DNA from: Acinetobacter lwoffii | GTDB lineage: Bacteria; Pseudomonadota; Gammaproteobacteria; Pseudomonadales; Moraxellaceae | Assembly: GCF_022967985.1 (NCBI RefSeq) | Contig: NZ_JALJVC010000014.1 | Coordinates: 28,369-92,368 of the forward strand | Reading direction: 5' to 3' | Length of the DNA stretch: 64,000 nucleotides | Shown here: in pieces, positions 57,816-64,000 of the stretch | How the letters are laid out: each line of letters opens with the position of its first letter | Position numbering within the stretch: position 1 is the stretch's first letter | Translations under genes and position numbers: made by a program | The notes under the pieces: model-generated | The model's database searches: none | Seen by the model: only the letters and a program-made list of their open reading frames with translations | Told to the model about the DNA's origin: nothing

Positions 57816-58955
57816 TTATTTGAGAATCCGACAACGTAGATAGAGGCCGGCTTGCTGGGTACAAAAACCGAGTAACTCCAGTTCCATGAGTTGGCTGGTC
57901 AAAGCAGATACCTCTTGCTGAACCTGCGTTCCCAGTTGATCCAAACTCTGTCCCACCCAGTCCAGCTGATTATACAGACTGAGCAGATGCGGTGGAATTT
58001 GCTGTGATGTTGCTTCAGTAACTTTCGTTTTGGTGGTGTTTTCCAAAGCTTGCCATTGCGTGGCCAGCGCCAGTTCTTCGATGACCTGCTGTGGATGGTC
58101 AATCAGAATCGCACCTTCACGAATCAGTTGGTGACAGCCCTGGTGATGTTCACTGTAAATATGTCCCGGAATGGCAAAAACGGTTTTGCCTTGCTCGGCT
58201 GCCAGTTTAGCCGTAATGAGGGAGCCGCTTTTTAAAGCAGCCTCTGCCACAATGACACCTAGGCTTAAACCACTGACGATTCGGTTACGCCGTGGAAAAT
58301 GGTGTTGCAAAGGCAATGTATCTGGCAGAAACTCACTGATGACAGCACCGCCATGCTCAATGATTTGCTGACGTAGTGACTGATGTTGTGCTGGATAGGT
58401 TTGATCCAGTCCAGTCGCCATCACTGCTATCGTCCCTTGATGTTGTAAGGCAGCCCGATGTGCTGCTTCATCAATACCGTGTGCCAGACCGCTATTGATA
58501 TAAAAACCCTGTTCACTCAAATAAAAAGCAAAATCGTAAGCCACTTGCCGGCCGTGTGGACTGGGTTTGCGGCTGCCCACAATGGCAATCTGTGCCTGAA
58601 GCAAGGTGTCAGGCCTGCCTTGACCAAAAATGATTGGGGGTTTATCTGCATAAGGATGTAATTGTTGCGGATAATGCGGGTCACTGTGCAGCAAAATAAA
58701 ATCGCTATCCTGCTGGATCTGCTGCAGACAACACTGAAATTTCTGTTGCGCTTCTGGTAGATGGAACTCTTTTAAGCGCTGTACATGATTGGCATGAATA
58801 CCCAGTGCTTGCCAGACAGGGACCTGATCCGGCTGAAGGGCATGGGCCAGTTCAGCATAATGTTGACTGATTTTATAGAAACTCGAAAGGGAATGCTGAA
58901 CCAGATACCATAACGTAATTGTTTCCAGTTGCACGCGTGATAACGGATTCAGCAT
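57816..58955 (-). CDS. dprA: DNA-processing protein DprA
   Basis: 379 residues. Loads RecA on incoming single-stranded DNA in natural transformation. The Rossmann-like DprA domain (about 85-295) holds IVGSRKPSPHG around residue 125, the GLAHGIDEAAH motif around 157 and FPRRNRIVSGLS around 222. A C-terminal winged-helix region follows (about 315-379). Fits the competence for which Acinetobacter is known. 55 bp after the LysM gene. Confidence 0.95.
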   Translation of the reverse strand: MLNPLSRVQLETITLWYLVQHSLSSFYKISQHYAELAHALQPDQVPVWQALGIHANHVQRLKEFHLPEAQQKFQCCLQQIQQDSDFILLHSDPHYPQQLHPYADKPPIIFGQGRPDTLLQAQIAIVGSRKPSPHGRQVAYDFAFYLSEQGFYINSGLAHGIDEAAHRAALQHQGTIAVMATGLDQTYPAQHQSLRQQIIEHGGAVISEFLPDTLPLQHHFPRRNRIVSGLSLGVIVAEAALKSGSLITAKLAAEQGKTVFAIPGHIYSEHHQGCHQLIREGAILIDHPQQVIEELALATQWQALENTTKTKVTEATSQQIPPHLLSLYNQLDWVGQSLDQLGTQVQQEVSALTSQLMELELLGFCTQQAGLYLRCRILK

Positions 58956-59010
58956 ATTGAGACCTATAGGGTTGTCTTCTTATTATTAAGTTTTTTACTT
59001 AGATAAATAT

Positions 59011-60171
59011 TTATTCATCTAAAAGGGGCGCTTGAATCCCTGCACCCATCTTGATGGGTAATTCACTTTCCAGCACATAGGCATAGCTTAATTGATCGAA
59101 GGTTTTAAATACCATCACTTGTCCAATGCGCTCACCCGGCAATTGCACACGTTCTTTAGTTTTAGGATCAGTCACGACTTCACCTTTTTGATTCACACTA
59201 AAGACATGACCCGTCTGAACCCCATGTGCCGTACCACGGTCAATGGTGACCACACTATGACGTGCTGCTGTACCAATCGACCCCAATACACGCACAATCT
59301 GACCACCGGCAGCAATATTTTCTGCATTGGTCGGATAGAACAGAGTCGGTAACATTGGATCGTATTCAGGTAATACACGATCACCGCGACGTACTTCAGC
59401 ATTGTAACTATCTGTCAGTTCAAGTGTGGTCACATCACCTTCGCCACGAACTGCAATACCAGATGCCACCTGTTGCAGCTCCAGTGCAGCCGTATATTTC
59501 TTGCCATTTGCATCCGTAAATACATACGGTTCAGCTTCACGATACACCGCATAGCGTTGACCCACTACCAGGCCGTGACCACGTGCATAGACTTTCTGAC
59601 CTTTGCCAGCCAGTACGCGCTGATCTGCAGTTCCGAGAATGTAGGGTGTGCCCTGAACTGAATCAGGTGCCAGAAGGGTGTAGCGTTCTAGCCACTGCTT
59701 GATGTGCTCAAGCGGAATCACGGGAATCGTATTATTTAAAGATTCAACACGAATCTGGGGCTGCAGAGAAGTACTGCCAAGATAGCGGCTGATAATACCT
59801 TCACAACCATCACCTTCGTCTTTACCAATAATCGGGCGGCCCTGGTAATCACACATCAACAGGCGGTCACCCGGGAAAATCCAGTGTGGATTTTTCACGT
59901 GCTTATTACTCGCCCAGATTTCCGGCCAACGGACCGGATTTTTCAGGAAGCGTTTCGAGATATCCCAAAGCGTATCGCCTTTTTTCACCACATAAACGTT
60001 CGGTGCATTGGCTTTTAATGCCGGTGGATTGACGTTGCGTGCAGGTGCTGCCTCGGCAGAATGAATGGTCCCCATACTGACGCCTACACAAACTGCAAGT
60101 GCCAGCATCTGATTTTTAAACCCCAAGGCACTAAAAAATGGCATGCCCTTCAAAACCTTTTTCATTATCAT
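59011..60171 (-). CDS. Periplasmic LysM-domain protein
   Basis: 386 residues. A signal peptide (hydrophobic about 22-38, cleavage after HSAEA) is followed by one LysM repeat at about 58-106 (YVVKKGDTLWDISKRFL and WPEIWASN), whose WIFPGDRL end is typical. The rest, about 110-386, is a conserved domain of unknown role found with dprA in many gammaproteobacteria. Probably a peptidoglycan-associated envelope protein. A second Met two codons later is a possible start. Divergent from def. Confidence 0.88.
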   Translation of the reverse strand: MIMKKVLKGMPFFSALGFKNQMLALAVCVGVSMGTIHSAEAAPARNVNPPALKANAPNVYVVKKGDTLWDISKRFLKNPVRWPEIWASNKHVKNPHWIFPGDRLLMCDYQGRPIIGKDEGDGCEGIISRYLGSTSLQPQIRVESLNNTIPVIPLEHIKQWLERYTLLAPDSVQGTPYILGTADQRVLAGKGQKVYARGHGLVVGQRYAVYREAEPYVFTDANGKKYTAALELQQVASGIAVRGEGDVTTLELTDSYNAEVRRGDRVLPEYDPMLPTLFYPTNAENIAAGGQIVRVLGSIGTAARHSVVTIDRGTAHGVQTGHVFSVNQKGEVVTDPKTKERVQLPGERIGQVMVFKTFDQLSYAYVLESELPIKMGAGIQAPLLDE

Positions 60172-60285
60172 AATTCCTAAAATTATGTGCGTAGTTGCGT
60201 TATAATAACGATCTTACACACATTTTTTTGATGAAGCATTCCCTTCATTTGGTTTTTTGATCAATGGCATAATTGAGGACGCAGT

Positions 60286-60816
60286 ATGGCCTTATTACCT
60301 ATTTTAAGTTTCCCGGATCCCCGTCTTCGTACCATTGCACAACCTGTCGAAGAAGTGACTGATGAAATTCGTCAGCTCGCTGCGGATATGTTTGAAACCA
60401 TGTATGAAGCACCAGGTATCGGACTTGCCGCGACTCAGGTGGATCGTCATATTCAGCTGATTGTTATGGATCTGTCTGAAAATAAAGATCAACCGATGGT
60501 GTTTATTAACCCCAAAATCACACCATTGACTGAAGAAACGCAGCCCTACGAAGAAGGCTGTCTATCAGTTCCTCAAATATACGATAAAGTTGATCGTCCG
60601 TCACGCGTAAAAATTGAGGCAATTAATCTGGAAGGTCAAGCATTTGAGCTCGATGCTGACGGACTTCTCGCTGTGTGTATCCAACATGAAATGGATCACT
60701 TAAATGGCAAATTATTTGTCGATTATTTATCGCCATTAAAACGTCAACGTGCACGTGAAAAAGTGGAAAAACTGGTACGCCAGCGTAATAAAGACAAGGT
60801 GGCAGTGAAGCGCTAG
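60286..60816 (+). CDS. def: Peptide deformylase
   Basis: 176 residues. Removes the formyl group from nascent N-terminal Met. All three motifs are intact: GIGLAATQV (44-52), EGCLSVP with the metal Cys (about 92-98) and QHEMDHLNG with two metal His and the catalytic Glu (about 135-143). The usual partner fmt is not beside it; the next gene is the copper-linked DUF2946 gene 92 bp away. Confidence 0.97.
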   Translation: MALLPILSFPDPRLRTIAQPVEEVTDEIRQLAADMFETMYEAPGIGLAATQVDRHIQLIVMDLSENKDQPMVFINPKITPLTEETQPYEEGCLSVPQIYDKVDRPSRVKIEAINLEGQAFELDADGLLAVCIQHEMDHLNGKLFVDYLSPLKRQRAREKVEKLVRQRNKDKVAVKR

Positions 60817-60908
60817 GATCATTTTAAAGTTTATTTAAATGGTCTAGCAAAGCCCAATTCTGATTGGGCTTTGCTATAATCAACATAAGCATATTTTAGG
60901 AATAGCCT

Positions 60909-61319
60909 GTGTTTTTACGCGCGGGGCTGCTATTTGCATTTGCAGCTGTGTTTCTACAGATTGCTGTATTTTTACAGCCTTTGTTACCGAAGCAATATCA
61001 GGTTGCTCCGGTCTGTGAAACCATCACGCGTGCGCTTTTTATCGCGACAGATGCTCATGCGCAGCATAGCGCTGGCGAGCATAGCCACCTTATCCAATCT
61101 GATCATCTTCAACATGATCATCATGATGCCAATCATCAGTGTCAGTACTGTAAGGTTCATGCCAATTTAGTTTTACCGCCTGATCTGGACATCAAACAGG
61201 TACTTGACCGGATTCATGTCCGTTTAATTGCTTATCAAAAAACTTTTAAGCATGTCTGGTTTGTCCTTCAGCAACTCTTCTTAATTCCTCAGGGGCGAGC
61301 GCCACCACTGCCTGCATAA
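60909..61319 (+). CDS. DUF2946-type His/Cys-rich membrane-anchored protein
   Basis: 136 residues with a GTG start. An N-terminal hydrophobic segment (about 4-24) acts as signal or anchor. A central stretch is very rich in His (SHLIQSDHLQHDHHDANH) and ends in CQYC, giving a CxxC with several adjacent His, apt for copper. The C-terminal part is hydrophobic. DUF2946 genes are commonly next to TonB-dependent copper receptors, as here. Role probably copper binding or handling; inference. Confidence 0.72.
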   Translation: MFLRAGLLFAFAAVFLQIAVFLQPLLPKQYQVAPVCETITRALFIATDAHAQHSAGEHSHLIQSDHLQHDHHDANHQCQYCKVHANLVLPPDLDIKQVLDRIHVRLIAYQKTFKHVWFVLQQLFLIPQGRAPPLPA

Positions 61320-61391
61320 ATCTGCATTTTTCAGCTTGGGTTGGTATTGACTCAAGCCGTGCCTAATTTATGTATTTAGTGAGATAGAGAA

Positions 61392-63422
61392 ATGGCTCAG
61401 CCTAAATTTTCTTTACAGCCACTTGCGGCTGCGATTTGTGTTGCTTGTTATTCTTCGATAGTGATGGCCAATGACGCCATGCCGGTTCAGACATTTGCCC
61501 CGATTGTGGTGACGTCAGCATCAGGTAATGATGCCAATGGGCTGATTGTCCGCGCTGATCCAAAACAGCCGATTCAACCGATTCCTGCCAGTGATGGTGC
61601 GGATTATTTGCAAAGTATTGTCGGCTTTAGTTCGGTCAATAGCGGTGCCGGCACCAATGGTGATGTGACGTTCCGCGGCATGTTTGGTTCACGAATTAAG
61701 ATCCTAACTGATGGCACCGAAAACCTGGGCGCCTGTCCAAGTCGTATGGATTCGCCGACCTCTTATATTTCTCCGGAAAGCTATGACCGTATTTCGGTGA
61801 TTAAAGGACCGCAAACGGTTCAGTATGCCAATACTGGCTCTGCGGCCACAGTGATTTTCGAACGTACACCGGAGCAGTTTGATCAAGATCAAAACTATCG
61901 CGGTCAGGCCAGTGTCTTGATGGGAGCTTTCGGACGTCTTGATCATAATGTGGAAGTCGCAGCAGGCGATGAACAGAAATATATTCGCCTCAATACCAAT
62001 CGTTCGGTATTGAATAGCTATCAAGATGGAGATGGAACCACTGTACCTTCAGATTGGGAGCGCTGGAATGCGGATCTGGCATTGGGCTGGACTCCAGATA
62101 CAGATACCTGGGTAGAGCTGACTGGCGGTAAAGCTGATGGTGAAGCAGTTTATGCCGGCCGTGCAATGGACGGTTCCAAGTTTGCCCGCGAAAGTTTAGG
62201 ACTTCGTGTAGAAAAGAAAAATCTTACCGATATCATTCAAAAAGTCGAAGCTCAAGTGAACTATAACTTTAATGACCACGTTATGGATAACTTTAGTTTA
62301 CGTGAGTTCCAGCCTGGAGGAATGATGAGTATGCCAATGGCGACCAATGTGACACGTAAAACATTGAACGCACGTATGGCAATGACCAATGAGTGGGATA
62401 AATTGCAGCTGATTACTGGTATTGATAGTCAGAACAATGAACATACTAAACGTAACGGAAGTCTGATGACGCCGTATCAAACTCAGCCACGAACTCAAGA
62501 TATGGAATTCCAGTCTGTGGGGGCTTTTGGAGAATTGAGTTATCAGCTTAGTGATAACAATAAGCTAGTGTCTGGTGTTCGTCTTGATCAGGTCAATGTA
62601 GACGCTGTTCAATCTCAACAGGAACGCAAAGAAACTTTACCGAGTGCCTTTATTCGTTTTGAAAATCATCATTCCGATCATGACGATGGCAAGACCTATA
62701 TGGGTCTGGGTTATGTCGAGCGTATGCCGGATTACTGGGAATTATTTAGTCCTAAAACGGGAAATGATAACGTCAATACTTTTGCCAATATTGATATTGA
62801 AAAGACATTACAGCTAGATTTTGGTTATCAACATGAGCATGGTCATTTCAACTCATGGGCATCCGCATACGTAGGTTTGATTAATGATTATGTGTTAACA
62901 ACCTATAAACCTACTGGCATGATGAGAATGCTTGAAGCACATACCCGTAATGTCGATGCCACTATCGCTGGTGCAGAAGCTGGAATTGGTTACCAGTTTA
63001 CTGACCGCCTGCAGGCCGATATCAGCGCCATGTATGCCTGGGGTGAAAACACCACAGATAATACGCCTTTGCCACAAATCTCTCCTTTAGAAGCCCGTGT
63101 TAACTTACGCTATGTTCAAGACAAATATAATTTTGGATTGCTATGGCGTGTAGTAGATGGTCAAAACCGGATCAGTCTTAACGAAGGTAATATTGTGGGT
63201 TATGACAATAAGCAGAGCGCAGGCTTTGGTACTTTGTCTTTAAACGGTAGCTACCATGTCATGGATAGCGTGGATATATCAGTCGGAGTCGATAATGTCC
63301 TAGATCGGACTTATACCGAGCACTTAAATAAAATGGGTGCTTCCGGGACAGGTTTACCAACAACCGAGCAGTTTAATAATATGGGACGTAATTACTGGGC
63401 ACGTGTCAGTATGAAATTCTAA
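61392..63422 (+). CDS. TonB-dependent copper receptor (OprC/NosA-like)
   Basis: 676 residues. Signal peptide (cleavage near VMANDAM), a TonB-box-like region and plug domain (about 30-160) and a 22-strand barrel ending in aromatic MKF, as in outer-membrane receptors. The plug carries GACPSRMDSPTSYI, the Cys/Met signature of OprC, which binds copper, and the barrel loops are rich in Met (for example GGMMSMPMAT, KPTGMMRML). Imports copper across the outer membrane with TonB. Terminated by a strong hairpin. Confidence 0.93.
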   Translation: MAQPKFSLQPLAAAICVACYSSIVMANDAMPVQTFAPIVVTSASGNDANGLIVRADPKQPIQPIPASDGADYLQSIVGFSSVNSGAGTNGDVTFRGMFGSRIKILTDGTENLGACPSRMDSPTSYISPESYDRISVIKGPQTVQYANTGSAATVIFERTPEQFDQDQNYRGQASVLMGAFGRLDHNVEVAAGDEQKYIRLNTNRSVLNSYQDGDGTTVPSDWERWNADLALGWTPDTDTWVELTGGKADGEAVYAGRAMDGSKFARESLGLRVEKKNLTDIIQKVEAQVNYNFNDHVMDNFSLREFQPGGMMSMPMATNVTRKTLNARMAMTNEWDKLQLITGIDSQNNEHTKRNGSLMTPYQTQPRTQDMEFQSVGAFGELSYQLSDNNKLVSGVRLDQVNVDAVQSQQERKETLPSAFIRFENHHSDHDDGKTYMGLGYVERMPDYWELFSPKTGNDNVNTFANIDIEKTLQLDFGYQHEHGHFNSWASAYVGLINDYVLTTYKPTGMMRMLEAHTRNVDATIAGAEAGIGYQFTDRLQADISAMYAWGENTTDNTPLPQISPLEARVNLRYVQDKYNFGLLWRVVDGQNRISLNEGNIVGYDNKQSAGFGTLSLNGSYHVMDSVDISVGVDNVLDRTYTEHLNKMGASGTGLPTTEQFNNMGRNYWARVSMKF

Positions 63423-63439
63423 TTGTTGCTCAGTACTCC

Positions 63440-63470
63440 AAAAGCCATTGCTCAATAGCGATGGCTTTTT
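63440..63470 (+). terminator. Rho-independent terminator after the copper receptor gene
   Basis: Thirteen-bp stem AAAAGCCATTGCT with AGCGATGGCTTTT (one G-T pair), CAAT loop, continuing T-rich. Confidence 0.9.
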
Positions 63471-63805
63471 AATTTTTAGGGTTGCAATAAATTTTCCATA
63501 TTTAAATAGGGCCTATGTATCTTGGAAGAAGACTGGATAAAACAAGTTTTGTGTATATAAACGCCAGGTTGATGAAGAATCAAACAAGAATAGAATGTGA
63601 ATTGAACGACATAAGTCATGTGATAAAGACTTTTATAATTTAAATTCAAATAAAACAATATCTTATTGATTTATTGGGTAGGTTTTGTTGAAGGTGCTCA
63701 ATAAAATTCAAAAATAATGGAAATAAATTAACTATATATAACAATTACTTGTATTTTTATTAGTTTGAAAAATAAACACACGAAAAAAAATCTTTGCAAG
63801 AAGTG

Positions 63806-63833
63806 TTGCAAGGGCTCTGAAATGCTGTAGAAT
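63806..63833 (+). promoter_or_regulatory. Strong promoter P1 of a downstream (probably rRNA) operon
   Basis: TTGCAA (63806-63811), 16-bp spacer, TAGAAT (63828-63833), with A/T-rich UP-element-like DNA upstream. Confidence 0.6.
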
Positions 63834-63945
63834 GCACATCCATCGGCGGTGATGTTGATTAAAACTTGTTGAGAAACAAGGATTTAGCTCAAAGGGTTTA
63901 AATCTGGAAGTCTTGAAGAGGTTTAAAAATAATCGACCGAACCTG

Positions 63946-63973
63946 TTGACTCTTTCGAAATAAAGAGTAATAT
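63946..63973 (+). promoter_or_regulatory. Strong promoter P2 of a downstream (probably rRNA) operon, overlapping a hairpin
   Basis: TTGACT (63946-63951), 16-bp spacer, TAATAT (63968-63973), then AGCCGACC, a G/C-rich discriminator typical of stringent promoters. The same stretch can also fold as ACTCTTT/AAAGAGT, so it might be a transcript hairpin instead. Confidence 0.5.
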
Positions 63974-64000
63974 AGCCGACCTAGCTTGCTGGTGACGAAC

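Larger units (their letters stand above)
63471..64000 (+). other. Intergenic ending in an rRNA-operon-like leader
   Basis: The first 330 bp are A/T-rich with no credible ORF. From 63806 the sequence changes to a promoter-rich leader with two strong sigma-70 promoters and a G/C-rich discriminator, read as the leader of an rRNA operon. No rRNA body is inside the window, so this is inference. Confidence 0.5.

Overview
ORGANISM. The window looks like a chromosomal segment of an Acinetobacter species (Moraxellaceae, Gammaproteobacteria), probably not A. baumannii itself. This rests on A/T-leaning coding sequence, the gene orders ribB-ribH-nusB-thiL-pgpA, lysM-dprA-tsaC opposite def, and zur-znuCB opposite znuA, a 514-residue AtpA, and the general character of the proteins. 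It is an inference from protein and gene-order recognition, not from a database search. Most of the window is housekeeping DNA, and the atp operon, glmUS and a parS-like site suggest a position near the replication origin. LAYOUT. 1-661 is the 3' end of a low-GC glycosyltransferase gene, possibly the edge of a surface-polysaccharide locus. 743-8909 is one long minus-strand run (ribBX-type, ribH, nusB, thiL, pgpA, glmU, glmS, phosphomannomutase) supplying riboflavin, thiamine diphosphate, phosphatidylglycerol, UDP-GlcNAc and hexose phosphates. 9307-14121 holds an aldehyde dehydrogenase, an alpha/beta hydrolase and malic enzyme. 14385-14581 holds two tRNA-Gly(GCC) genes. 14815-18331 holds BolA, SirB-like, orphan ParA, lipoprotein, LysE and DedA genes. 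18676-21336 is guaA followed by an Mrr-type restriction gene. 21345-24081 holds two tandem membrane diguanylate cyclases. 24082-33243 holds a parS-like site, pirin, GST, phoBR, a TetR/SDR divergent pair, a MATE exporter and an aminotransferase. 33490-38100 is a type VI secretion island: vgrG, a LysM/M15 peptidase effector, and a small lipoprotein that overlaps the effector gene and is probably its immunity protein. 38229-43053 holds a Dyp peroxidase, a second LysE exporter and the zinc uptake regulon with a clear Zur box. 43228-50411 is the complete atpIBEFHAGDC operon. 50498-56759 holds a DUF4145 gene, a succinate-semialdehyde dehydrogenase, a second pirin, a lipoprotein, a glutathione peroxidase and a DMT exporter. 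56992-57154 is a candidate small RNA with its own promoter, structured body and terminator. 57205-61319 holds tsaC, dprA, lysM, def and a DUF2946 gene, followed by a TonB-dependent copper receptor to 63422. The last 200 bases carry two strong promoters that look like the leader of an rRNA operon lying just beyond the window. HOW THE PARTS WORK TOGETHER. The pgpA/glm/manB block and the atp operon are core metabolism. Zur, ZnuABC and the Zur box form a self-contained zinc-starvation circuit. DUF2946 and the OprC-like receptor form a likely copper module. PhoBR carries CTGTCAT half-sites upstream of phoB and is probably autoregulated. The most interesting accessory content is the VgrG-effector-immunity cassette and the candidate sRNA. 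Smaller A/T-rich genes (mrr, DUF4145) sit just behind strong terminators of conserved operons. No insertion sequence, prophage or CRISPR array was seen.
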